A DNA stretch of 18,045 nt, taken from NCBI GenBank assembly GCA_014323965.1, contig JACONB010000075.1, positions 1 to 18,045 on the forward strand. The letters run 5' to 3'. A program made the translations under genes and the position numbers. This document shows, piece by piece, positions 6,622 through 14,413 of this stretch (its first letter is position 1; each line of letters opens with the position of its first letter). Under the pieces are notes generated by a model. It was given only the letters and a program-made list of their open reading frames with translations, was not told the DNA's origin and did not search any database. The DNA is from Prochloron sp. SP5CPC1. Its GTDB lineage: Bacteria > Cyanobacteriota > Cyanobacteriia > Cyanobacteriales > Prochloraceae.

Positions 6622-8172
6622 ATGGCAAAAGGAGCTAAACCACCAGTAGTGCTAATAATCCTAGATGGCTGGGGTTATGGAGAAAGAACCACAACAAACG
6701 CTATTGCCGTTGCGAAGACACCAGTCATGGATAGTCTTTGGGAAGTTTATCCCCACACCCTGATTAACGCTTCGGGTAAAGATGTAGGATTACCGGAAGG
6801 TCAAATGGGGAACTCGGAAGTGGGACACCTGAATATTGGCGCTGGAAGGGTGGTACCCCAAGAGTTAGTAAGGATTTCCAATGCAGTGGAAGACAGATCC
6901 ATCCTCCGAAACCCAGCTCTGAGGGAAGTTTGTCAAGACGTGCGTTCCTCTGGGGGGAAACTCCATTTAATCGGTCTTTGTTCCGAAGGAGGAGTCCATT
7001 CCCACCTGCTTCACTTACTGGGTTTGCTGGATCTAGCTAAGTCTCAAGGAGTAGATGATGTGTGTATCCATGCTATTACAGATGGTCGAGATACTAACCC
7101 AAGTCAGGGCATTAAAGCTATTGGCAAGATTGAGACATATATAGATAAAATTGGTCTGGGACGGATCTGTACTATCAGTGGTCGTTATTACGCCATGGAT
7201 CGGGATCGCCGTTGGGATCGGGTGAAACTAGCTTACCATATCATGACAACGGAGGGTGAAGGAGATGGACGTAACCCAGCCCAAGTGTTGCAAGCTTTCT
7301 ACGGGGAGGACATCGGGGATGAATTTATTCCTCCCACGAGAATTGCCTCAGGAGCCATAGCACCGGGTGATGGGGTGATTTTTTATAATTTCCGTCCCGA
7401 CAGAGCAAGACAACTCTGCTATGCTTTCCTCAGGGAAGATTTTGACGGCTTTGAACGGGAAAAAATTGCCCCTCTCAGCTTCGTTACCTTTACCCAATAT
7501 GATCCCAAATTACCGGTTTCCGTCGCTTCGGGTTTACGTCAGTTTCGCACCGCCGAAACGGAAAAATATCCCCACGTCACCTATTTCTTCAATGGTGGTT
7601 TAGAGCAACCTTTTCCCGGAGAAGACAGGGAATTGATCCAAAGTCCCATGGTTCCTACCTATGATGAAGCTCCCGCTATGTCAGCCAACGAGGTGACGAA
7701 TGTAGCCATAAATGCCATTGAAAGGGGAATCTACGACCTGGTAGTGATAAACTACGCCAATCCTGATATGGTAGGACATACGGGGAATATGTCAGCAGCA
7801 GTGTCCGCTATTGAAACCGTAGACTGTTGTTTGGGACGATTGTTGGCTAGTATTAATAAAGTAGGGGGTACAGCTTTAATTACAGCAGACCACGGTAATG
7901 CAGAATACATGGGAGATGAAGAGGGAAATCCCTGGACAGCCCACACTACTAATCCGGTACCGTTTATCCTCGTAGAAGGGGAAGGATTGAAAATTCCCGG
8001 ACATGGTACACAAGTAGCCCTGCGAGAAGACGGAAGGTTAGCGGATATTGCCCCAACCATTCTGGATATCCTAAAATTATCTCAACCCAAGGAAATGACA
8101 GGTCGCTCTTTGATTCAAGGAGCAAAATATGAAGTAAAATTAAGTCCCACACCCCTGAGTATTTCCCTCTAA
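6622..8172 (+). CDS. gpmI: 2,3-bisphosphoglycerate-independent phosphoglycerate mutase
   Basis: Interconverts 3- and 2-phosphoglycerate in glycolysis through a phosphoserine enzyme with two Mn2+ ions. From the ATG at 6622 there are 516 residues, normal for the family. An in-frame TTG at 6589 would add 11 unconserved residues, so the ATG, where the family begins (MAKGAKPPVVLIILDGWG), is preferred. Visible motifs: LDGWGYG (first metal Asp), GNSEVGHLNIGAGR with catalytic S65, HAITDGRDTNP, GRYYAMDRDRRWDR (substrate arginines), NFRPDRAR, INYANPDMVGHTG (metal Asp and His), ITADHGNAEYM and WTAHTTNPVPF. It is complete. secG follows after 28 bases, an arrangement common in cyanobacteria. Confidence 0.97.
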   Translation: MAKGAKPPVVLIILDGWGYGERTTTNAIAVAKTPVMDSLWEVYPHTLINASGKDVGLPEGQMGNSEVGHLNIGAGRVVPQELVRISNAVEDRSILRNPALREVCQDVRSSGGKLHLIGLCSEGGVHSHLLHLLGLLDLAKSQGVDDVCIHAITDGRDTNPSQGIKAIGKIETYIDKIGLGRICTISGRYYAMDRDRRWDRVKLAYHIMTTEGEGDGRNPAQVLQAFYGEDIGDEFIPPTRIASGAIAPGDGVIFYNFRPDRARQLCYAFLREDFDGFEREKIAPLSFVTFTQYDPKLPVSVASGLRQFRTAETEKYPHVTYFFNGGLEQPFPGEDRELIQSPMVPTYDEAPAMSANEVTNVAINAIERGIYDLVVINYANPDMVGHTGNMSAAVSAIETVDCCLGRLLASINKVGGTALITADHGNAEYMGDEEGNPWTAHTTNPVPFILVEGEGLKIPGHGTQVALREDGRLADIAPTILDILKLSQPKEMTGRSLIQGAKYEVKLSPTPLSISL

Positions 8173-8200
8173 CCACTAACAACTATATTGGTGTTATCAT

Positions 8201-8440
8201 ATGAAGATAGATCAACTAATTCAAATTATCTGGGCTGTATCTGGTGTTCTTCTGGTAATATTAGTATTGCTCCATAGCCCCAAAGGCGATGGTATTGGGG
8301 GTATTGGAGGACAGGCTCAGTTATTTACCAGTGCTAAGACGGCGGAGAAAACCCTCAACCGCGTCACATGGATTTTAGCAATAATTTTTATTAGCCTAAC
8401 AATTGTTTTAAGTGGAGGGTGGCTAACAGTTACACAGTGA
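8201..8440 (+). CDS. secG: Preprotein translocase subunit SecG
   Basis: Small subunit of the SecYEG channel that assists protein export across the inner or thylakoid membrane. It has 79 residues with two hydrophobic helices (about 5-23 and 55-75) and, between them, the conserved LLHSPKGDGIGGIGGQAQLF loop followed by TSAKTAEKTLNRVTW. It lies 28 bases after gpmI on the same strand and is probably co-transcribed. The ribosome site is weak. Confidence 0.93.
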   Translation: MKIDQLIQIIWAVSGVLLVILVLLHSPKGDGIGGIGGQAQLFTSAKTAEKTLNRVTWILAIIFISLTIVLSGGWLTVTQ

Positions 8441-8462
8441 CCAGATACTAGTTCCCAGGTGG

Positions 8463-9290
8463 ATGAGATTGGCTCTTACCCACCATTTTTTAGCTGTAAT
8501 GAAAGGTGATAGATTATTTTGGTTGGTGGCGATCTGGGGGTGGGGCACCTTAGTGCCCCACCCGCCAGATCTGTTACCACAGATCGCCGTGGGTTTATTA
8601 GCCATCGCCCCTAACTCCAGAGGTGAACTGAGTCTCCCTCTACCCCAAGTTCACCCCCTACCTCCATCTTTAGCACAGTGGCAACCAAACAATAGTATGG
8701 ATAATTACTTTTCTCAGGTCGAACCCACTCCTGTCGGTTATTTAGTGTGGTCAGAGTTTCCTGTCCAAGTATGGATACAACGACCTGAAAACCCCGATGA
8801 AGATACTGGTAGTACTCGTCGTTTCCGAAAATGGGTAGAAGCAGTTGGGTCGGGGGTGGTAGAATGGAGGCAGTATTTACCCTTAGAGGAAGTGCAATCA
8901 AGGGAAAAGGCAGATATTATCATTGAATATGCTGCTCCTCCTTGGAATCCTACCTTTAACCGGGAAACAGGGAAATTCGACATTCCTCGGGCACGTTCTG
9001 CTCAAACCAATTACAAATTCTATCTTAGCGAAGATAGTCCCCCAATATTGCGTCATCGCATGACTATCCAAATTAGTCCAGGTATGAGTTACGATTCCAC
9101 TGTAGCCGCTATTCGTCACGAAATGGGTCATGCTTTGGGAATTTGGGGTCACAGTCTTCAGGAAACCGATGCACTCTATTTCTCTCAAGTACGCGATCCT
9201 TTACCCGTTTCTGTTCGAGATGTTAATACCCTCAAAAAGGTTTATCAACAACCCACCAGTTTGGGATGGAGTTTGGAACAAGTACCATGA
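8463..9290 (+). CDS. Matrixin-like zinc metalloprotease
   Basis: A 275-residue protein with the zinc-binding motif HEMGHALGIWGH at residues 219-230 (ligands H219, H223, H230; catalytic E220), the HExxHxxGxxH signature of metzincins such as matrixins. Upstream parts (PTPVGYLVWSEFPVQVWIQR, a WVEAV helix, ADIIIEYAAPPW, RSAQTNYKFYL) and the tail (LYFSQVRDPLPVSVRDVNTL) match cyanobacterial proteins I recall beside secG. The N-terminus is hydrophobic (RLFWLVAIWGWGTLV) and may be an export signal, but the sequence there includes a 41-base palindrome (8531-8571), so the signal is atypical. An ATG at 8499 is an alternative start. It begins 22 bases after secG. Probably exported; substrate unknown. Confidence 0.8.
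   Translation: MRLALTHHFLAVMKGDRLFWLVAIWGWGTLVPHPPDLLPQIAVGLLAIAPNSRGELSLPLPQVHPLPPSLAQWQPNNSMDNYFSQVEPTPVGYLVWSEFPVQVWIQRPENPDEDTGSTRRFRKWVEAVGSGVVEWRQYLPLEEVQSREKADIIIEYAAPPWNPTFNRETGKFDIPRARSAQTNYKFYLSEDSPPILRHRMTIQISPGMSYDSTVAAIRHEMGHALGIWGHSLQETDALYFSQVRDPLPVSVRDVNTLKKVYQQPTSLGWSLEQVP
8531..8571. repeat. 41-base palindrome inside a coding region
   Basis: GATCTGG (8531-8537), GG, GTGGGGCAC (8540-8548), loop CTTA, GTGCCCCAC (8553-8561), CC, one bulged G, then CCAGATC (8565-8571): an 18-bp stem with one bulge. It is in frame near the metalloprotease N-terminus and encodes the Trp-Gly and His-Pro-Pro segments. It also lies about 90 bases after secG and could act as a termination or pausing hairpin. 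Confidence 0.75.
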
Positions 9291-9372
9291 TAGTTGTGGT
9301 GGGAGAGGTAACTGTTCCACTAAGTGAAGCACATCTGAACTCAGTGTTATAGTCATAACTAACCTATCAACT

Positions 9373-9642
9373 TCACAACCGCTTAAGCAACTCATCGTAC
9401 TCATCGTGCGCTCCAATCCAAAACCAGTAAATGTGATTTGACTCCAACAGACCCAGAACACGGTACTTACTGCTGACACGAGCCGAGTAAATTGGTTGCC
9501 GTTGAGTGACTCTCTTGAATTGTAAACTGTTGTGATAAGGATCTTCGCGCCAGAGCACATAGGCTTTTTCAGCCTGCTCTTGCACAGACTCAGGCAGTTG
9601 TTTAAGTTCCTTGCGGAAGGTTCTGGTGACAGTCGATTTCAT
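9373..9642 (-). CDS. RelE/ParE-family toxin
   Basis: An 89-residue protein of the RelE/ParE fold: N-terminal helices (FRKELKQLPESVQEQAEKAY, then VLWREDPYH), then a beta sheet with SLQFKRV, IYSARVSSKYRVLGLLE and IYWFWIGAHDEYDELLKRL. The central arginines (SARV, KYRV) and the ending HDEYDELL are typical of the family as seen in cyanobacteria. Members either cleave mRNA at the ribosome or poison gyrase; the sequence does not tell which. It begins 3 bases after the stop of its antitoxin, the usual order. No frameshift is seen, so the pair looks functional. Confidence 0.8.
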   Translation of the reverse strand: MKSTVTRTFRKELKQLPESVQEQAEKAYVLWREDPYHNSLQFKRVTQRQPIYSARVSSKYRVLGLLESNHIYWFWIGAHDEYDELLKRL

Positions 9643-9645
9643 TGC

Positions 9646-9870
9646 TCAAGCTGGGAAAACTTCATCCAGTGAGACAGTTTCACCATTTGCGATTTCCTGG
9701 TGTACCATTGCAGCCAGTTTATCCCACTGTTCATCAGTTGTTGTTTCAAAGCGAGTTTTCCAAGTCTGTTCGTCCTTGAGTTCAGCTAGAAGGCGAGTCG
9801 CAATCCCATCTTGCTGATCGTCTGGAAGTTTTTCAATTTCTGCAATGGCGCGGCGAAATAGTTCAGTCAT
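9646..9870 (-). CDS. Antitoxin partner of the RelE/ParE toxin
   Basis: From the ATG at 9870 it has 74 residues: MTELFRRAIAEIEKLPDDQQ, then DGIATRLLAELKDEQTW, an acidic helix TTTDEQWDKLAAMVHQEI and the tail ETVSLDEVFPA. An upstream in-frame start at 9918 would add 16 unconserved residues and is rejected. Small acidic helical proteins of this kind, starting I..A...I..LP...QD..A..LL.EL, are usual antitoxins of cyanobacterial RelE toxins. The gap to the toxin is 3 bases, so they are co-translated. Confidence 0.78.
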   Translation of the reverse strand: MTELFRRAIAEIEKLPDDQQDGIATRLLAELKDEQTWKTRFETTTDEQWDKLAAMVHQEIANGETVSLDEVFPA

Positions 9871-9987
9871 ATTCTGACAACGCAAGTCTACAGCGGTAAG
9901 TATACTTAATTCTATCATCTGGATGCTAATCTGAGCAAACCCACACCCGAATGGTTGGCGATCGCCAATATCACCAAATATGAGGTT

Positions 9988-10122
9988 TCAAGTCATGGGA
10001 GCAATTGATAGTTTTAACCCCATGGTTTTTAAAACTGCTAACTCATTGAGGTCAGCGGTGAAGGTGGAAAAAACTCGCACAGGTTTTTCAGCTCGCCCTT
10101 CAGGAACACAGACATATAGCGG
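9988..10122 (-). pseudogene. IS110-family transposase fragment
   Basis: The minus-strand frame from 10122 to a TGA at 9988-9990 reads PLYVCVPEGRAEKPVRVFST followed by FTADLNELA and then unrelated sequence. The portion VCVPEG..EKPVR.FSTFTADL.ELA resembles the N-terminal region of IS110-type (DEDD) transposases, just after the first Asp motif, which is missing. About 28 residues are recognisable; a stop lies just upstream. An inverted repeat AGTTTTAA/TTAAAACT (10010-10036) sits where the similarity ends. A small scar of past transposition at the edge of the aminotransferase cluster. Confidence 0.5.
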
Positions 10123-10565
10123 TTAGCGCTGGTGTATTGACAAATTTTACGCCAGATAAATTTAATGGACTAAATTGACTCAATCACTGTGGTACAAAGC
10201 TTTTAGGAGATTTATTTGACTAGTAACTAGTGCTGGTAACAGAAGATTGCGAAGCAACCGCGTATCGTCCTGTTAACTGCTAACTGCTATAGATCTCTCG
10301 TCTCCCACAATACCAAACTCTGCATTGCCTTATGAGTTTCTTTCATCTTGAAGCTGCGGTAAGCAGTGGGGGGCTAACTTATATCGTTGCACCTCAAAAC
10401 TGAACTGCTGAACTCTATGGTATAGCTCCATCACAGGATTTTTTCTAGGTGGAGTTAATTCACACTGCCAGGTTAAATCTAAAGAAAAATTAAAAAACGG
10501 ATATGTTTAGGTAAAGACAAGGTTAAATTATAATTAGCAATAATGTTGGGATCATCAATAAGACT
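10123..10565. other. Intergenic stretch upstream of the aminotransferase cluster
   Basis: No convincing gene. It holds a short direct repeat ACTAGT (10219-10224 and 10226-10231), the repeat-like GATTGCGAAGCAACC (10246-10260) and AT-rich DNA near its end. A TATAAT at 10529-10534, 31 bases upstream of the aminotransferase ATG, is a candidate -10 box; the 17-base-spaced -35 (TTTAGG, 10506-10511) is poor, so an activator might be needed. Confidence 0.5.
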
Positions 10566-12074
10566 ATGAATATTTGGGATGAGACAGAAAGCTTAGTGGT
10601 TGAGAATTCGATTGGCAACCAACTCGGTGAAATGCAAAAGGCCGTGCAGCCAACCATTTCTCTAACCCAGCGGTTTAAGCCAAAATCATCAGGCCAATAT
10701 GAAACTGTTGGTGAAGTCGATTTCCTTCGCCGCATCGATCGTGAATGCCTCTCCTGGGGTGACACGGTTCACTATCAAGAGAACCCAATCATTGTTAATA
10801 GCTGTCAAGGGGGTATTGTTTCCGACGTTGATGGCCGAACCTATGTGGATACGGGGATGTGGCATTCTAGCTGTAACTTTGGCTATCGCAATCCAGCCAT
10901 TGAATCTGAAGTGAGCCAACAACTCCTAAAACTGCCCCAAGCCAATGGTGACTTCCTACATCGGGAGAAGTTGCTCGTTGCCAAGATGGTTGTTGACGCC
11001 ATTTATGAGCGGACTGGGGTCAAAGGTCGAGTCTCCTTTAATGTGGGTGGGTCCCTTGTGGTCGAAGATGCCCTAAAAATTGTTCGTAAAAATACAGGTA
11101 AGAATCGAGTCGCCGTCATGATGGGGGGATACCATGGTCGCTCTCTAGGTACCCTAGCCCTTTCTAGCAGCCATCGCTATCGGCAGTTTTATAACGAATT
11201 TCCAGAACGGGCGGTGATGTTCCCATTCGCCAATTGCGCCCAGTGCTTCTACGAAAAAGAACGGGAAACCTGTGAGTTATACTGCGCCCAAACCATTCGG
11301 AAGTCCTTTTCTAATGAATTTTATGGCCTTGCCAGCAAAACCAGCACAGAACTGGGTGCCCTGGTCATTGAGCCTTGTCAGGGGCGAGGGTACACGATTC
11401 CACCCCAAGACTTCTATCGCAGCTTCATTCCCGATCTCCAGGAGCGAGGAATTCTTATCCTAGATGATGAGATTCAAGTGGGGATGTATCGCACTGGGAA
11501 ACTCTTTGCCTTTGAACACTATGGTTTTGTCCCTGACATTATGACCCTAAGCAAGTCATTTACCAATGGTTTAAACCCTGTAAGCTTGGTTTGGGCACGG
11601 GCAGACCTGGTGAGGACAGAAAACTTCACCCCAGGCCATGCCCATAGCAATTTTGCCAACCATCCCTTGGGTACAGCAGCGGCTCTAGCCACCTGGCGCT
11701 ATATGCTAGCCCAGGACTATGAAACCTCTGTCCCAGCCAAAGGAACCTATTTCCTAGGAAAATTACAACAGCTACAGGCCCGTTATCCGTTTGTTTACGC
11801 AGTAGATGGTTTAGGACTACTGCTGAATCTGGTATTTGCGGATGCTCACGGCACACCCTACGAGGGCTCTGCAAAACTTGCGGCTGCAATCGCCCAAGAT
11901 AACGATTTCCTTTGGGCAGGAGAATCCTGGCGCATGATTCTGCAAACCGGGGGCTATAACCTCAATGTCCTCAAGTTTGCGCCTCACCTCGATATTAGTT
12001 ACGAAGAGATTGATCGGATGATTGGCATTTTAGATCAGGTCTTGCAAAAACTCGGTGTGGAGGTGTCTAAATGA
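10566..12074 (+). CDS. Class III PLP-dependent aminotransferase
   Basis: A 502-residue member of the class III (omega/GABA-type) aminotransferases, which move an amino group between an amino donor and a ketone or aldehyde. Visible are GGIVSDVDGRTYVDTG, NVGGSLVVEDALKIVRKNTG in place of the usual N.GSEA.E.A, GGYHGRSLG, EPCQGRGYTIPP, the PLP aspartate region LILDDEIQVGMYRTGK (D300-D301-E302) and the likely Schiff-base lysine K330 in TLSKSFTNGLNP. A four-cysteine insert (C224, C227, C236, C240) is present. The N-terminal 60 residues are extra and unassigned. The stop overlaps the next dehydrogenase start (ATGA). The substrate is not determined; context suggests a ketose phosphate, as for GabT1 of Bacillus azasugar clusters. 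Confidence 0.88.
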   Translation: MNIWDETESLVVENSIGNQLGEMQKAVQPTISLTQRFKPKSSGQYETVGEVDFLRRIDRECLSWGDTVHYQENPIIVNSCQGGIVSDVDGRTYVDTGMWHSSCNFGYRNPAIESEVSQQLLKLPQANGDFLHREKLLVAKMVVDAIYERTGVKGRVSFNVGGSLVVEDALKIVRKNTGKNRVAVMMGGYHGRSLGTLALSSSHRYRQFYNEFPERAVMFPFANCAQCFYEKERETCELYCAQTIRKSFSNEFYGLASKTSTELGALVIEPCQGRGYTIPPQDFYRSFIPDLQERGILILDDEIQVGMYRTGKLFAFEHYGFVPDIMTLSKSFTNGLNPVSLVWARADLVRTENFTPGHAHSNFANHPLGTAAALATWRYMLAQDYETSVPAKGTYFLGKLQQLQARYPFVYAVDGLGLLLNLVFADAHGTPYEGSAKLAAAIAQDNDFLWAGESWRMILQTGGYNLNVLKFAPHLDISYEEIDRMIGILDQVLQKLGVEVSK

Positions 12075-13048
12075 AAGCAGCGGTTTTATCTGCACCTAAT
12101 CAGGTGCAACTACGGGAGGTTGCTGCACCAACCATTAGCCAAACCGGAGAAACCATAGGTGATGTGGAATTTGTTGGAGTCTGCAAAACTGACCAACAAC
12201 TCACAGCAACAGGATTAGAAAAAGAATTGATCCTGGGACATGAGGTCGTTTGCCGATTACCCCAAGAGTCTGGTCATTTTGCTCTCAATAACGAGATCTC
12301 CTGTGGTCGTTGTAGCTATTGCGCTGAAGGACTAACCAGCCACTGTCCTAATTTGCATGAATTGGGGGTTAATGACAACGGAGGCTATGCGGAAAAAATT
12401 CGTGCTCCCCGTCAGTCATTTCATCCCTTTAGTTTCTGTAATCCAACCCTAGGGGTCTTGATTGAACCCGTCAGTTGTGCCGTACGGGGAGCTAAGCGTA
12501 TCTTAGCAGCAACTAAACTTTTAGCTGTGACCCATCCCACAATCGTCGTCATTGGCGGCGGCATCTCTGGCGCCCTGATCAGCTATCTATTGACCCGTTC
12601 TCCGGAGTTTAAGGGGGAGATTTATTTATACGACATTACGCCTGATCCCATCCCTTGGGCAAATAATCTAGGTATCCAGCGGATTGGCAAAGTTGAACCA
12701 GATCAAGCTCACGGAATTATAGAATGTTCTGGTTCCCCAAATGGTCTAGCAATCGCATTTCAAGCGGTGCGTAAATCTGGCTTTGTCTGCATCTATGGTG
12801 TACCGCAACCAGAGTTAGCTCTACCCATTTCCGCCCATGAGTTATTCATGCGGGAGATTGCCCTCATCACATCTTTTGCTGGGGCAACGGAAGAGACCAT
12901 GGGTGCCGCTATCGATTACATTCGCCAGGATGAAACATTTTTTGAGCAATCGCTAGGTCGCTCAATTTCCCTGGAGCAGTTGCCCACGGAATTGACAACT
13001 TGGAACCCCCAACCTGGAACCCGCACCGTGGTCAATTTGGGGCTCTAG
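12071..13048 (+). CDS. Zinc-dependent medium-chain dehydrogenase
   Basis: A 325-residue MDR-family oxidoreductase. Catalytic zinc ligands C38 (VGVCKTD), H57-E58 (LILGHEVV) and E132 (LIEPVSCAV) are all present. The structural zinc lobe is C78-C81-C84-C92 (CGRCSYCAEGLTSHC). The nucleotide site is VIGGGISG at about 160-167. It is shorter than the usual 340-350 residues, with compressed loops. It should oxidise an alcohol or reduce a ketone with NAD(P). Its ATG overlaps the aminotransferase stop by 4 bases, so the two are translationally coupled and probably act in one pathway. In Bacillus azasugar synthesis a related enzyme (GutB1) oxidises the amino-hexitol so that it can cyclise; that role is inferred here. 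Confidence 0.88.
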   Translation: MKAAVLSAPNQVQLREVAAPTISQTGETIGDVEFVGVCKTDQQLTATGLEKELILGHEVVCRLPQESGHFALNNEISCGRCSYCAEGLTSHCPNLHELGVNDNGGYAEKIRAPRQSFHPFSFCNPTLGVLIEPVSCAVRGAKRILAATKLLAVTHPTIVVIGGGISGALISYLLTRSPEFKGEIYLYDITPDPIPWANNLGIQRIGKVEPDQAHGIIECSGSPNGLAIAFQAVRKSGFVCIYGVPQPELALPISAHELFMREIALITSFAGATEETMGAAIDYIRQDETFFEQSLGRSISLEQLPTELTTWNPQPGTRTVVNLGL

Positions 13049-13052
13049 CCAT

Positions 13053-13349
13053 ATGGGCTTAACGGATACCTTCGATATCGTTGCTTCGGCAGAAGTAGAA
13101 GAATTTGGGAAACCCCATCCAGCAGTCTATCTAACGGCTGCTCGAGGTCTAGGCATCCAGCCTAGCCATTGTGTGGCTTTGGAGGATTCTCTTCGGGGTG
13201 TCATGAGCGCTAAGGCAGCCCGAATGCGGTGTATTGCGGTACCCGAACCAGAGCAACAGCAAGATTCCCGGTTTGAGATTGCCAACGTCACCTTACCCTC
13301 CCTAAAATCGATCACTCGACCCTGGTTAGAAGAATTTTTGGCGAATTAA
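13053..13349 (+). pseudogene. HAD sugar phosphatase, C-terminal half only (HxpB-like)
   Basis: The 98 residues align from memory with about the last 95 residues of the E. coli HxpB hexitol-phosphatase type: TDTFDIVASAEVEEFGKPHP (motif III Lys), then AVYLTAARGLGIQP, then CVALEDSLRGVMSAKAARMR (motif IV acidic residues). Motif I (DxDGT, the catalytic aspartates), motif II and the cap domain, together about 120 residues, are absent, and nothing upstream supplies them because the preceding dehydrogenase ends 4 bases earlier. It cannot be a HAD phosphatase alone. It is probably a deletion remnant, though the frame is intact and the operon spacing tight, so a retained domain is possible. Confidence 0.75.
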
Positions 13350-13363
13350 CCTTTATACCCCCT

Positions 13364-14413
13364 ATGGCAACCATGTATGCTGCGGTCTGGCACGGTCCAG
13401 GCCAGGAGAATTTTCGATTAGAATTAATTGAACGCCCTGAACCAGGACCGGGCGAGGTTTTGCTTCAGGTTCGCAGGTGCTTCTTTTGCGCCATGCATGC
13501 CCGTGCGGTTTTAGTTGGCCATGCCAAACATTACCCCCCGACTATATTTGGTCGGATGTTGGCGGGAGATGTGGCATCCGTAGGAGCAAATGTGACCAAC
13601 TTGAAGTTGGGAACACGTGTGACGGTTAACCCAGAACGGCCCTGTGGTACTTGCTTCTACTGCCTGCGGCAGGAATTTGGCCATTGTCTCAATCCGATTC
13701 AACTGCGACCAGGAGGGATGGCAGAGTTTGTCTGTATTCCTGAACCGTTAGTTAACGGGATTTATGAGCTTCCCTCCTCAATTCCCTATGAATTCGCAGC
13801 CTACACAGAAACCCTCGCTTGTGTGCTTCAGGGCATTGATTTATCTGGCATTACTCTGTCAGATTGTGTGGTGATTATGGGGGATGGAGGAGTGGGATTA
13901 ACGTTCTTACAATTGGTGCGACTACGGGGGGCTACGAAGGTAATCCTAGCAGGTAAGCATGAGGGTGCTTTGCAAGCAGCGTTACGGTTGGGAGCAAGTC
14001 GTGTCGTTAATGTGACCCAAGATTCTCTCCTGGAAGTGGTAAGGGAAGAGACTCAAGGGTATGGCGCTGATGTAGCGATCGAGGCGGTCGGGTCGAGCCA
14101 CACTTACGAGCAAATGTTAACGCTACTCCGGTGTGGTGGCACCGGAATCGGATTTGGAGGAATGCCCCCCGGTACAACATTTCAAGGCGATCCCAATTTG
14201 ATTCATTATCGGTCGCTGAAAATCCTCGGTAGCTACCGATATAGTCCTGACCATTTCCGCCAAGCCCTCGATCTAATCTGCACCAAACAAATTGACCTGG
14301 GACCCATTGTGACCCATCAGGTTCCTTTTTCATCCTTAACAACCCAAGCAGTTGAAATCCATAGTCAACCGGATTGCAGGGCTTTAGCGATCGATATGGA
14401 CAAGAAACCATAG
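13364..14413 (+). CDS. Medium-chain dehydrogenase with altered catalytic zinc site
   Basis: A 349-residue MDR protein of sorbitol or threonine dehydrogenase type. The structural zinc lobe is intact: C94, C97, C100, C108 (CGTCFYCLRQEFGHC). The nucleotide site is IMGDGGVGL (about 171-179). The catalytic site is unusual: C42 and E149 (YTETLACVL) remain, but the normal GHE is G63-R64-M65 (IFGRMLAGDV), so the His and Glu are replaced. This may give a zinc-free or changed active site. It follows the HAD remnant by 14 bases. ATG 13364 is taken as start; an ATG three codons later is possible, and no ribosome site is obvious. Substrate unknown; context suggests an amino-polyol or sugar. Confidence 0.85.
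   Translation: MATMYAAVWHGPGQENFRLELIERPEPGPGEVLLQVRRCFFCAMHARAVLVGHAKHYPPTIFGRMLAGDVASVGANVTNLKLGTRVTVNPERPCGTCFYCLRQEFGHCLNPIQLRPGGMAEFVCIPEPLVNGIYELPSSIPYEFAAYTETLACVLQGIDLSGITLSDCVVIMGDGGVGLTFLQLVRLRGATKVILAGKHEGALQAALRLGASRVVNVTQDSLLEVVREETQGYGADVAIEAVGSSHTYEQMLTLLRCGGTGIGFGGMPPGTTFQGDPNLIHYRSLKILGSYRYSPDHFRQALDLICTKQIDLGPIVTHQVPFSSLTTQAVEIHSQPDCRALAIDMDKKP

Noticed and set aside
7752..8182. Open frames on the minus strand opposite the 3' end of gpmI
   Set aside because: They mirror the codon structure of gpmI, whose motifs are fully conserved across the region.
10219..10231. ACTAGT direct repeat as an attachment site
   Set aside because: Six-base repeats this close are easily found by chance, and no integrase gene is present.
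10523..10922. Minus-strand frames opposite the start of the aminotransferase
   Set aside because: Shadows of the aminotransferase; no start signal and no recognisable domain.
10566..14413. 2-deoxystreptamine, kanosamine or C7-cyclitol pathway
   Set aside because: No DOI synthase, sedoheptulose-7-phosphate cyclase or NtdC-type dehydrogenase gene is present, and the aminotransferase is class III rather than the DegT type.
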